In this document: positions 1-8,550 of the stretch, piece after piece | Layout: the number at the start of each line of letters is the position of its first letter | How positions within the stretch are numbered: the first letter of the stretch is position 1 | NCBI RefSeq assembly: GCF_900890425.1 | Contig: NZ_CAAHFG010000004.1 | Coordinates: 242,798 to 306,797, forward strand | DNA: 64,000 nucleotides | Source of the DNA: Pontiella desulfatans | GTDB taxonomy: Bacteria; Verrucomicrobiota; Kiritimatiellia; Kiritimatiellales; Pontiellaceae | Direction: 5' to 3' | Notes under the pieces: model-generated | The model's database searches: none | What the model was told of the DNA's origin: nothing | The model's input: the letters and a program-made list of their open reading frames with translations, nothing else | Program-made: the position numbers and the translations under genes

Positions 1-234
1 GATTCGGCCATGACCCACTGCCTGTTCCACCGCAAGGTGCGGGCGGTGACCGGTGACCTTCAAATCCGCTACAAGCACTCCATCCCCTGCAACTCAACGG
101 TCGATGTGCAGGCCAAGCTGGTGGAGAGCCACCCTCCGCTCCACCGCCTCAAGGCCCGAATCCTGATGGGCCGCAAAACCATGGCGCGGGGCGAGGCGCG
201 ATTCATGGAAATCGACAAGAAAGCAGCGCCATGA
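1..234 (+). CDS. PaaI/4HBT-type hotdog thioesterase, C-terminal part
   Basis: The frame is open from the first base and ends at 234, so only the C-terminal 77 residues are visible. The segment DSAMTHCLF followed by RAVTGDLQIRY and the alternating basic/hydrophobic strand ARILMGRKTMARGEARF fit the second half of a hotdog-fold acyl-CoA thioesterase of the PaaI/4HBT superfamily. The catalytic helix start lies off the window. Its stop overlaps the ATG of the next gene by four bases, so the two are probably cotranscribed. The substrate cannot be read from this fragment. Confidence 0.6.
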   Translation, partial: DSAMTHCLFHRKVRAVTGDLQIRYKHSIPCNSTVDVQAKLVESHPPLHRLKARILMGRKTMARGEARFMEIDKKAAP

Positions 235-1073
235 CTACCGTCCTGAAAATCATCGTCGATAACCATGCGGCAAAGGGCCTGGCCGCTGAGCATGGGCTTT
301 CCATGCTGATCGAATCCGGTGGCAGGAGAATCCTTTTCGATGCCGGCCAGGGGGATGCGCTGGAAAACAATTCGAGGCAGCTGGGGCTCGACCTCAAACA
401 CATCGATGCCCTGGTGCTGAGCCACGGCCACTACGACCATACCGGGGCCGTCGATTTCGTGATGCAGGAGAATCCGGAAGTGCAGGTCTACGCGCACCCG
501 GCCATCTTTAGCGAACGCTACAGCATTTATCCGGGCAAGGATGCCAAGGATATCTCGATGCCTTCGGAAGAGCGGCTCATTGTGGGCAACCTGCCCGATT
601 CGCAGCTCAACTGGGTCAAGGCACCGACGCAAATCGCCCCCGGCGTCTGGCTGACTGGCCCCATTCCGCGCCTGCATCCGCTCGAAGACACCGGCGGCCC
701 CTTCTTCGAGGATCCTGAAGGGCAAATCCCCGACCCAATCGCCGACGACATGGCCATGTGGATCGAAACCAAAGCAGGCCTGGTGGTCGTTTGCGGGTGT
801 TGCCATTCGGGAATCATCAACACGCTCGGCCATATCCTCGCCGCGAGTGGCTCAAGCCGGATCCGGGGCATCATCGGCGGGCTTCACCTGCGAAACTCTT
901 CCGACGAGCGGTTGCATGCCACCGTTGATGTGCTCCGTGCGTATGCGCCCGAATTCATGGTGCCGTGCCACTGCACCGGCACCCTCGCCACCGATTTTTT
1001 CAAGCAAAACCTAAAAACCGAAATACACCCCGGCTACGCCGGATTTGAACTTAAGACAGGAGAACCATCATGA
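231..1073 (+). CDS. MBL-fold metallo-hydrolase (MJ0301/DHPP-synthase-like)
   Basis: This is a 280-residue metallo-beta-lactamase-fold protein. The metal motif HGHYDHTG lies near residues 65-72, and later ligands are suggested by VVCGCCHSGI and by HCTGT near the C terminus. Length and motif order match the family annotated as 7,8-dihydropterin-6-methyl-4-(beta-D-ribofuranosyl)aminobenzene 5'-phosphate synthase-like hydrolases, common in anaerobes. The start overlaps the preceding stop and the stop overlaps the following Mrp gene (ATGA), so it forms a translationally coupled unit with the Mrp protein. No signal peptide is visible, so it is probably cytoplasmic. Pterin chemistry is inferred from the family only; a redox or Fe-S-related role would fit the neighbour. 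Confidence 0.8.
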   Translation: MTTVLKIIVDNHAAKGLAAEHGLSMLIESGGRRILFDAGQGDALENNSRQLGLDLKHIDALVLSHGHYDHTGAVDFVMQENPEVQVYAHPAIFSERYSIYPGKDAKDISMPSEERLIVGNLPDSQLNWVKAPTQIAPGVWLTGPIPRLHPLEDTGGPFFEDPEGQIPDPIADDMAMWIETKAGLVVVCGCCHSGIINTLGHILAASGSSRIRGIIGGLHLRNSSDERLHATVDVLRAYAPEFMVPCHCTGTLATDFFKQNLKTEIHPGYAGFELKTGEPS

Positions 1074-2257
1074 GCGAATGTGCAGCCCACCCCCCGGTGA
1101 ATCCGGAAGAGGACCAGAAAAAAATCAATGCGCGGATGGCGCAGGTGAAACATAAGATATGCGTACTGTCCGGCAAGGGCGGCGTTGGCAAGAGCACCGT
1201 GGCCGTCAACCTCGCTACGGCACTGGCGGATGCAGGGAAGCAGGTTGGTCTGTTGGATATCGATATCCACGGCCCGAGCGTCCCGACCATGCTCGGCCTC
1301 GGCACCACCCCGCTGGTTTCGAATGCGGATTCGGTCGATCCGATCCATGTCGGCAACCTGAAGGTGATGTCGGTCGGCTTCCTTTCCCAGAACGAAGACG
1401 AAGCGTTCATCTGGCGCGGCCCGATGAAGATGGGCGTCATCAAGCAGTTCCTCGGCGACGTTGAATGGGGCGAACTGGACTACCTGATCGTCGACTGCCC
1501 TCCCGGCACGGGCGACGAACCGCTTTCGATCTGCCAGTTGATCGAAGAGCCCGACGGCGCGGTGATTGTGACCACCCCGCAGCAGGTGGCGACGGTTGAC
1601 GTTCGGAAATCCCTGACCTTCTGCAACAAGCTATCGATGCCGGTGCTGGGCATTGTGGAAAACATGAGCGGCTTCGCCTGCCCGAAATGCGGCGAGGTGG
1701 TGGAGATCTTCAACACCGGCGGCGGCGAAAAGATGGCCGCCGACTTCCGCGTCCCGTTCCTCGGCAAGCTGCCGATCGATCCCGCCATTGGCAAGGCGTG
1801 CGATGCCGGCCTGCCCTTCATCCAGAGCCACGCCGCCACCGAAACCGCGCACATGCTGCGCGAGATCATCAGACCCTTTCTTGAAACCGATAAACCCCAA
1901 CCCAAGGAAACCGAAACCATGAAAATCGCCATCCCAACCGCCGACGGAAAGTTAAACCTGCACTTTGGCCACTGCGCTGCATTCACCCTGCTGGACATCG
2001 ATCCAGGTAGCAAAACCATCACCGCCTCCACCGAAATCGAGGCCCCGCCGCATGAACCGGGCCTGCTTCCGCCCTGGCTCGCGGAACGCGGCGTGAACCT
2101 GATTATCGCCGGGGGCATGGGCCAACGGGCGCAATCGCTGTTCACCGCGCAGAATATCGAGGTCATCGTCGGAGCCCCGTCCGAAACCCCGGAAACACTG
2201 GTGAAGGCCTACATGGCCGGTGCGCTCGAAACCGGCACCAATGCCTGCGACCACTAG
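1070..2257 (+). CDS. Mrp/NBP35-type Fe-S carrier ATPase fused to NifX-like domain
   Basis: This 395-residue protein has two parts. Residues 1-270 are an Mrp/ApbC/NBP35 P-loop ATPase, with the deviant Walker A SGKGGVGKST at 34-43, DCPPGTGDE near 142-150, and the Fe-S-binding CPKC pair at 204-207. From residue 284 (MKIAIPTADGK, then HFGHCAAFTLLDID) comes a dinitrogenase iron-molybdenum-cofactor (NifX/NifB C-terminal) domain. The family loads or carries Fe-S clusters in the cytoplasm. The fusion is known in anaerobes and is not by itself evidence of nitrogen fixation, since no nif genes are visible here. An internal ATG at 1919 with AAGGAA upstream could give a separate NifX-like chain. A hairpin terminator follows at 2317. 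Confidence 0.9.
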   Translation: MSECAAHPPVNPEEDQKKINARMAQVKHKICVLSGKGGVGKSTVAVNLATALADAGKQVGLLDIDIHGPSVPTMLGLGTTPLVSNADSVDPIHVGNLKVMSVGFLSQNEDEAFIWRGPMKMGVIKQFLGDVEWGELDYLIVDCPPGTGDEPLSICQLIEEPDGAVIVTTPQQVATVDVRKSLTFCNKLSMPVLGIVENMSGFACPKCGEVVEIFNTGGGEKMAADFRVPFLGKLPIDPAIGKACDAGLPFIQSHAATETAHMLREIIRPFLETDKPQPKETETMKIAIPTADGKLNLHFGHCAAFTLLDIDPGSKTITASTEIEAPPHEPGLLPPWLAERGVNLIIAGGMGQRAQSLFTAQNIEVIVGAPSETPETLVKAYMAGALETGTNACDH

Positions 2258-2316
2258 GCCGCTATTTTTTACAGACCCTTGAAAAATCTTATGGGTCGAC
2301 CTAGGCAGGATTGTCC

Positions 2317-2345
2317 AAACGCCCATTATTTGGGCGTTTCTTTGC
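2317..2345 (+). terminator. Rho-independent terminator after the Mrp gene
   Basis: AAACGCCCA (2317-2325), loop TTATT, and TGGGCGTTT (2331-2339) form a perfect 9-bp stem followed by a T-rich tract. It lies 60 bases after the Mrp stop and before moxR, separating the two transcription units. Confidence 0.85.
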
Positions 2346-2400
2346 TGTTTCCAGTCCAGAACGGCGTTAGGATTATCGCTCCTACTAAAAAGGCACTATT

Positions 2401-3390
<990 letters not shown>

Positions 3391-3412
3391 GAATGAAGAA
3401 TTCTTAATTTCG

Positions 3413-4303
3413 ATGCCCGATCCCAAGTCACAGAATCTCCTGAAAAAGGTCCGCGAAATCCAGATCGTCAGCCGCAAGGTGGTGAACGAGCTGCTGGGCG
3501 GGGAATATAAGAGCGCCTTCAAGGGGCGCGGCATGGAGTTCGACGAAGTGCGCGAATACATGCCCGGCGACGAGGTGCGGACGATCGACTGGAACGTGAC
3601 CGCCCGCACCGGCAAGCCGTTCGTCAAGCGCTTCATCGAAGAACGCGAACAGGCGCTCTTTTTCCTGGTCGACATGTCGGCATCGGGTTCGTTCGGTTCA
3701 ACCCCCAAATCGAAGAACGAAATCGCCGCCGAGTTGTGCGGGCTGCTGGCGTTTTCCGCCATCAAGAACAACGACAAGGTGGGGCTGATCATCTTCACCG
3801 ACGAGATCGAACTGTTTGTTCCGCCCGACAAGGGGCAGCTGCACGTGCTGCACCTGATCCGCGAAATCCTCAGCTTCGAGCCCAAGCGAAAGGGAACCTG
3901 CATTGCCTGCGCGCTCGACTATCTCGGCAAGATGGTTAAAAAGAAGTGCGTGACATTCTTGATTTCAGATTTCCAGGACGCGGATTACGACAAGCAGCTC
4001 AAGCTTGCCGCCCTCCACTACGACCTGGTGGCCATCACCATCACCGATCCGCGCGAGCTGGAGCTGCCCAACGCCGGACTGGTGGAACTGACCGACGCCG
4101 AAACCGGCGAGCAGATCCTGGTCGATACCGCCAGCAGCACCGCCCGTAAAAAATTCAACGTGGCGGCCCGCGCGCGCCATCTCGAAATCAAGGATTCGCT
4201 CACGCGGCTCAACATCGACCAGATCGACGTGCAGACCAACCAGGACTACATGCGCAGTCTCATCCGCTTTTTCCAGACCCGCGACCGGAGGCAGACGCTG
4301 TGA
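3413..4303 (+). CDS. DUF58 domain protein (Bat operon)
   Basis: This 296-residue protein carries the DUF58 signature EVREYMPGDEVRTIDW near residues 45-60. A degenerate VWA metal site (DMSASGS, 87-93) follows after FFLV. DUF58 proteins are regular partners of MoxR and form part of the Bat system at the inner face of the membrane; no membrane segment is seen here. It starts 22 bases after moxR. Its ATG has no strong Shine-Dalgarno sequence, which suggests dependence on upstream translation. The stop overlaps the GTG start of the next gene. Confidence 0.9.
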   Translation: MPDPKSQNLLKKVREIQIVSRKVVNELLGGEYKSAFKGRGMEFDEVREYMPGDEVRTIDWNVTARTGKPFVKRFIEEREQALFFLVDMSASGSFGSTPKSKNEIAAELCGLLAFSAIKNNDKVGLIIFTDEIELFVPPDKGQLHVLHLIREILSFEPKRKGTCIACALDYLGKMVKKKCVTFLISDFQDADYDKQLKLAALHYDLVAITITDPRELELPNAGLVELTDAETGEQILVDTASSTARKKFNVAARARHLEIKDSLTRLNIDQIDVQTNQDYMRSLIRFFQTRDRRQTL

Positions 4304-5286
4304 CGTTTTGGAAGGTCAAAGGTCGGACGGTCGAAGGTCGAAGGTCGGCGAAGGGGTCGGCCCTATATTTTAATGTTTTATGGCTGATGGCTTTGTTCCT
4401 GTTGGCGGGTTGCAAGGAGGAGGCGGTTCGGCAGGAATTCTCGGAGCCGGTCTATTCGGCGCAATACCGCCAGGCCTCGACCACCGTGATTGTTTCGTTG
4501 AGCGCGACGAATATTGCGAGCTCCGGGCAAATCCGGATGATGATCGATGTGCATGCGCCGGAGGGATCCGACGTGGTGGTTCCCGAGCTCGGCGGCCTGG
4601 TTGTACCGTTTAGCGTGGGCGATGGCTATTCCGAACCTGTCCAGTTCCTGCCGAATGGAAAGTTGCTGCACCGCCGGGTCTGGATACTGCTGCCCGGATT
4701 GCCCGGCGAGACGGTTTTCCAACCGGTCGAAATCCAGGTGGGAAGCGACGCGGTGAAAACCAAGGCGGTCAATGTTTCGGTTTCCTCGCTGCTGCCGGCG
4801 GGGATCGAAAAGCCGGAGATCAAGGATATCGTCGCGCCGGTGGAATTGTTGCCGGAGGAAAAGAAGCGGCAGCAGATTAAATATATCCTGCTTGCGTTTT
4901 CGGGAAGCGTGGCGTTTCTGGCGCTGGTTCTGCACTGGATGAGCCGTCCGAAAAGGAGGGTTGTTCTGGCACCCGACGAGGCGGCGCTGCAGGCGCTTGG
5001 CACGCTACCAGAGGATGCGCTCGCGCGGATCGACGAAACCCGGCGCATCCTAATCGAATACCTTGAACGCCAGTTCGAGATTCGGACCGCCGGGAAAACC
5101 ACCGGTGAAATCATTCGCAACATTCCAAAATACCCCTTGCTCGGACGCCGCATCAGGCTGGTCAACGAGCTGACCACCAACGACCTCATCCGTTTTTCGA
5201 ACCGGATTCCGGAGCGATATACGGAGGAGTTCGCGGACTATGTGCGCTGGTTCGTTGAGGAAACAACGGAGGCCTTGTGCGAATAG
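4300..5286 (+). CDS. DUF4381-like membrane lipoprotein of the Bat operon
   Basis: This 328-residue protein is read from a GTG that overlaps the DUF58 stop. A basic N-terminal stretch, a hydrophobic segment and a lipobox LLAGC (Cys 38) predict a lipoprotein or signal-anchored protein. A second membrane segment lies near residues 193-213 (ILLAFSGSVAFLALVLHWM), followed by a basic cytoplasmic tail of about 110 residues. The position between DUF58 and BatA and this layout match the DUF4381-type proteins of Bat operons. The first 20 residues are encoded by a GGTCGAA-type repeat (4312-4349) that also forms the start of the TPR gene at 7413. The function is unknown beyond membership of the complex. 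Confidence 0.7.
   Translation: MTFWKVKGRTVEGRRSAKGSALYFNVLWLMALFLLAGCKEEAVRQEFSEPVYSAQYRQASTTVIVSLSATNIASSGQIRMMIDVHAPEGSDVVVPELGGLVVPFSVGDGYSEPVQFLPNGKLLHRRVWILLPGLPGETVFQPVEIQVGSDAVKTKAVNVSVSSLLPAGIEKPEIKDIVAPVELLPEEKKRQQIKYILLAFSGSVAFLALVLHWMSRPKRRVVLAPDEAALQALGTLPEDALARIDETRRILIEYLERQFEIRTAGKTTGEIIRNIPKYPLLGRRIRLVNELTTNDLIRFSNRIPERYTEEFADYVRWFVEETTEALCE
4312..4349 (+). repeat. GGTCGAA-word repeat, copy 1 (inside coding start)
   Basis: Five near-copies of the word GGTCGAA or GGTCAAA stand in tandem just after the GTG start of the gene at 4300. A second copy with the same word order lies at 7416-7450. Both begin within 15 bases of a start codon, and their translations share the pattern VKGRxVExRRS. 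Confidence 0.8.
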
Positions 5287-6311
5287 CACTACCATGGGCG
5301 TTGCTGTTCCTGTTGCCGGTTCTGAAAATGATAATCGATCATTTCCGGAAATCCGGGGGGGAGGGCGTGCAGTTTTCTTCGCTCTCCTCGTTCAAGAAGG
5401 TTCCGCAAACCACCCGACAGCGGTTCATGCCGCTGCTCTTCTGGCTACAGGTACTGGCCCTGGTGCTGCTCACGTTTGCCTGCGCCAAGCCGCAGGTGAA
5501 GGACATGACCCAGGGCATCCCCAAGGAGGGGGTCGCGATCGAGATGGTGGTGGACATTTCGAGCTCTATGGATATCTCGATGCCTTTCCAGGACACCACC
5601 ATGAGCCGCATGGAAGTCACCAAGAAGGTCGTGGAGCAATTCGCCTCCGAGCGCCCGAACGACCTGCTCGGCCTCATCACCTTCGCGCGCTACGCCGACA
5701 CCGTCTGTCCATTGACGCTCAGCCACGATTCGCTGCTCTACTTCATCCAAGACCTTGAAATCGAATCGCGCCCGAACGAGGATGGCACCGCCTTCGGCGA
5801 CGCGGTCACGCTGGCCGCCGCGCGCCTGAAAACCGCGGAGGAGCGCTATGTTGCCGAAGCGAACGAGGAGGCCGGCTACGAGATCAAGAGCAAGGTGATC
5901 ATCCTGCTGACCGACGGCAACAACAACTGCGGCCGACACTTGCCGATGGAGGGCGCGGCGCTGGCCGAACACTGGGGCATCCGCCTGCATACGATCGCCA
6001 TCACCGATCCTCCGGAAATGAAAACCATCCAGACGCCGGAAGGCCCGGTGCAAATCGAGGAGGAGCCGCTGGTGCAGGAGCGCATCCTGGAAAAGATGGC
6101 CGAAACCACCGGCGGCATCTACCGCCGCGCCACCGACGAAGCCTCGCTGCGCGATGTCTATGAAGAGATCAACGCCATGGAAACCTCCGAGATCGAGTCG
6201 GACTGCTACCATACCTATAAGGACGTGTTCCAGCCCTTCGCCGCATTGGGGCTCTTGCTGCTGGTCGGACACTCCGTGCTGACCACCACGTGGTTGAGGA
6301 GGATTCCATGA
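5277..6311 (+). CDS. BatA-like VWA membrane protein
   Basis: This 344-residue protein has an N-terminal membrane segment, another near 52-72, a VWA domain with the metal-ion-dependent adhesion site DISSS (93-97), and a C-terminal membrane segment (FAALGLLLLVGHSVL). This is the BatA architecture, with the VWA domain exposed to the periplasm. It starts at GTG 5277 inside the end of the preceding gene. BatA pairs with BatB just downstream and is thought to be remodelled by MoxR. In Bacteroides the Bat system was linked to oxygen tolerance; elsewhere it is tied to envelope stress. The precise role here is unknown. Confidence 0.9.
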   Translation: MRIALPWALLFLLPVLKMIIDHFRKSGGEGVQFSSLSSFKKVPQTTRQRFMPLLFWLQVLALVLLTFACAKPQVKDMTQGIPKEGVAIEMVVDISSSMDISMPFQDTTMSRMEVTKKVVEQFASERPNDLLGLITFARYADTVCPLTLSHDSLLYFIQDLEIESRPNEDGTAFGDAVTLAAARLKTAEERYVAEANEEAGYEIKSKVIILLTDGNNNCGRHLPMEGAALAEHWGIRLHTIAITDPPEMKTIQTPEGPVQIEEEPLVQERILEKMAETTGGIYRRATDEASLRDVYEEINAMETSEIESDCYHTYKDVFQPFAALGLLLLVGHSVLTTTWLRRIP

Positions 6312-6413
6312 GTGCGTATTGCATATTACGTATTTCGTATTGCTTGCAGGGAACGGAAGCAACCGAAGTCCCACGCACTTGCAATACGCAATACGCAATA
6401 CGGAATAGCAAGG
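6312..6413. repeat. Palindromic CGTATTGC-word element between batA and batB
   Basis: The left arm (6312-6350) holds tandem variants of CGTATTGC/CGTATTAC. The right arm (6374-6413) holds the inverse words GCAATACG. The arms can pair over about 30 bases with mismatches around a 23-base loop. A related element with the same words lies at 34093-34162. Immediately downstream, AGGAGG and CCTCCT flank a TTT loop just before the batB start. Confidence 0.85.
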
Positions 6414-6426
6414 AGGTTTCCTCCTA
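6411..6426 (+). promoter_or_regulatory. Shine-Dalgarno of batB inside a perfect mini-hairpin
   Basis: AGGAGG (6411-6416), TTT, CCTCCT (6420-6425) forms a 6-bp perfect hairpin one base before the ATG at 6427. AGGAGG is the only good ribosome-binding site for this gene and its full complement masks it. The sequence is clear; the regulatory meaning is inferred. Confidence 0.6.
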
Positions 6427-7416
6427 ATGCCGATCTATTTCTATAATCCCAACGTGCTGCTTTGGCTTTGGTTGGTTCCGGCCGCGGCCGGGCTGTTCAT
6501 CTATGCCGCGGTGAAGCGGAAGCAGGCCATCCGGGCCTTCGGCGCGGGCGCCCTGTTCATTAGCCGCAAGCGCGAGGCGGCGGGCAGCTGCCTGGCCATC
6601 GCCTTGGTGGTGTTCGCGCTCGCCCAACCCGCCTGGAACCTGCAGGAGCAGGAACTGCAGGAGAGCGGGCGCGATGTGGTTTTCCTGCTCGACGTTTCGC
6701 GCAGCATGCTGGCCGAAGACATGCACCCCAACCGGCTGGAAAATGCCAAGACCGCCATCCTTGATTGTGTCGAAGGGTTGTCGGGCGACCGCGTGGGGCT
6801 GGTGCTGTTCGCCGGATCGGCCGAAATCCGCTGCCCGTTGACGGTGGACTACGACTATTTCCGCATGGCGCTGCGGCAGGCCTCGCCCAACAGCGTTTCG
6901 GCGGGCGGCACGATGATCGGGCACGCCGTGGAACGCACGCTCGAAAAGCTGCTCGATCCGGAGAAGGCCGGCATGCAGGATTTGATTTTGATTACCGACG
7001 GGGAAGACCTGGTGGATGGCCCCGATGAGGTTGAGGCGGTCAAGAAGCTGGAGGAGGCCGGCGTGCGGCTCATTGCCATCGGCATTGGCGACCGTTCGCG
7101 CGGTAGCCGCATTGCGCTGGAGGACGAAGAGAGCGGCACCCGGTCCTATATGAAGCACGGCAAGACCGAGGTCTGGACCAAGCTGCACTCGGAGACCCTC
7201 CGCCAAATGACCGCCGCCGTTGCGGACGGCATCTATTTCGATGTGGCCAACGGCCCGTTCGACCTGGCGCGCATCTACCGCCAGATCATGGAGCACGCCC
7301 AGCTCTCCTCCACCGATTCCCAGGTAATGGAACGCTACGAGGAACAGTTCCACCTCTTTCTCGGGTCCGCCGTCATCGTTCTACTCGCCTCGAACCGATG
7401 GAGGAAAAAACGATGA
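6427..7416 (+). CDS. BatB-like VWA membrane protein
   Basis: This 329-residue protein has N-terminal membrane segments (about 8-28 and 52-68), a VWA domain with the metal site DVSRS (89-93), LVLFAGSA and the ITDGED strand, and a C-terminal hydrophobic anchor (LFLGSAVIVLLA). It is the second VWA protein of the Bat operon and is expected to interact with BatA in the periplasm. The start ATG at 6427 follows the hairpin-embedded Shine-Dalgarno described above. Its stop overlaps the start of the TPR gene as ATGA. Confidence 0.9.
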   Translation: MPIYFYNPNVLLWLWLVPAAAGLFIYAAVKRKQAIRAFGAGALFISRKREAAGSCLAIALVVFALAQPAWNLQEQELQESGRDVVFLLDVSRSMLAEDMHPNRLENAKTAILDCVEGLSGDRVGLVLFAGSAEIRCPLTVDYDYFRMALRQASPNSVSAGGTMIGHAVERTLEKLLDPEKAGMQDLILITDGEDLVDGPDEVEAVKKLEEAGVRLIAIGIGDRSRGSRIALEDEESGTRSYMKHGKTEVWTKLHSETLRQMTAAVADGIYFDVANGPFDLARIYRQIMEHAQLSSTDSQVMERYEEQFHLFLGSAVIVLLASNRWRKKR

Positions 7417-8549
7417 GGGTCAAAGGTCGAAAGGTCGAAAGTCGAAGGTCACCCCGACCGTTCGTGCGGCGGCCCGGGAGGAACCGGGCCCTCCAACTTT
7501 TCTTGCTACTCGTTGCCGCAACAGCCAACGCCAACCCGGCGAAGCTGTTCACGGCGGGGAACGCGGCGCTGGCGGAGAGCCGGTTCGAAGATGCAATCAA
7601 CGCCTATCAAGAGGCGCTGGCCGAGGCGCCAGAGTCGGCCGAGATTGTGTTCAACCTCGGCACGGCGCAGTATCGGGCGGGAACGTTCGAGGAGGCGGTG
7701 GTGTCGTTCGAATATGCCGCATCGATGGCGGAAACCGACGCGATGCGCAGCCAGTGCTGGTATAACATCGGCAACTGCATGGTGAAGACCGGCGAGGGCC
7801 TGCGCGAGATGGACCCGCATGCCATGGTGGGCTATTGCCAGCAGGCGGCGTGGTTCTACCGCATGGCGCTGGGCTACGACATCAACTTTGAAAACGCGGC
7901 CTACAACCTGGAGATCTCCCAGCTGATTGCGGCGGAGATCGAGGAGGAGATCCGCGAGCAGGAAGAGAAGGAACAGCAGGAAAACGAGCTGATCACCTAC
8001 ATCCGCGAAAAACTGCAGGAGTTCATCGGGCGCCAAACGCAATTGCTTGAAACCCAGGATACCGGCGAACCGCAAACGCGTCTCGCAGCGGAGACGCGCG
8101 AGCTGGCGAAGGTGATGGAGGCTTCCGGCCTGCATGCGGACATCCCGATGCCGGATGGAGCAACGGTGCCGGGGCCGCTGAAGGAAACCTGGGAACATAC
8201 GCTCAAGGCGGCGGGCGCCATGGCCCTGCCGGACCAGCCGACGGCGTTGGCCGAGCTGGTTGCCGCGCTCGGCGCCGCACCCGAAGACCCGAACCAGCAG
8301 GACGGCGAATCGGATGAGGAGGGCGAGGACTACGAAGACTACGACATGGAGTATGAGGAGTCGGACGAGGATGCGGACATGTATGAGGAGGCCGACCCGT
8401 TCGGCGACTTCTCGGAATACGAGGAAATCCGCGGCGTGCCGCCCCCGAACCAGACCGAGATGGACATCCTTGCGGAGGAAGTGCGCAACCAGGAACGGCG
8501 CAAGGAAAAGAAGGCCGGCGAATACAAAGCGGTCGAGAAGGATTGGTAA
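7413..8549 (+). CDS. TPR protein of the Bat operon (BatC-like)
   Basis: This 378-residue protein is read from ATG 7413, preferred over ATG 7398 because GGAGG lies at the correct distance and the start forms an ATGA overlap with batB. After a basic N terminus and a hydrophobic signal segment (LFLLLVAATANANP) come tetratricopeptide repeats (PAKLFTAGNAALAESRFEDA, then YNIGNCMVKTGEG). A helical middle and a very acidic tail (about residues 300-350, rich in Asp, Glu and Tyr) follow. BatC-like TPR proteins are periplasmic scaffolds of the complex. The first residues MRVKGRKVESRRS derive from a repeat shared with the gene at 4300. Confidence 0.85.
   Translation: MRVKGRKVESRRSPRPFVRRPGRNRALQLFLLLVAATANANPAKLFTAGNAALAESRFEDAINAYQEALAEAPESAEIVFNLGTAQYRAGTFEEAVVSFEYAASMAETDAMRSQCWYNIGNCMVKTGEGLREMDPHAMVGYCQQAAWFYRMALGYDINFENAAYNLEISQLIAAEIEEEIREQEEKEQQENELITYIREKLQEFIGRQTQLLETQDTGEPQTRLAAETRELAKVMEASGLHADIPMPDGATVPGPLKETWEHTLKAAGAMALPDQPTALAELVAALGAAPEDPNQQDGESDEEGEDYEDYDMEYEESDEDADMYEEADPFGDFSEYEEIRGVPPPNQTEMDILAEEVRNQERRKEKKAGEYKAVEKDW
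7416..7450 (+). repeat. GGTCGAA-word repeat, copy 2 (inside coding start)
   Basis: This is a tandem of GGTCAAA, GGTCGAA, AGGTCGAAA and GTCGAAGGTC words directly after the start ATG at 7413. It aligns closely, in the same orientation, with 4312-4349. Confidence 0.8.
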
Positions 8550-8550
8550 A

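Noticed and set aside
1070-2257. Nitrogen-fixation function from the NifX-like domain
   Set aside because: No nifHDK or other nif genes in the window; Mrp-NifX fusions occur in many non-fixing anaerobes.
4312-7450. GGTCGAA tandem words considered as a CRISPR array or VNTR
   Set aside because: Words are 7-8 bases without spacers of constant length, and the two copies are 3 kb apart inside coding starts; no cas genes.
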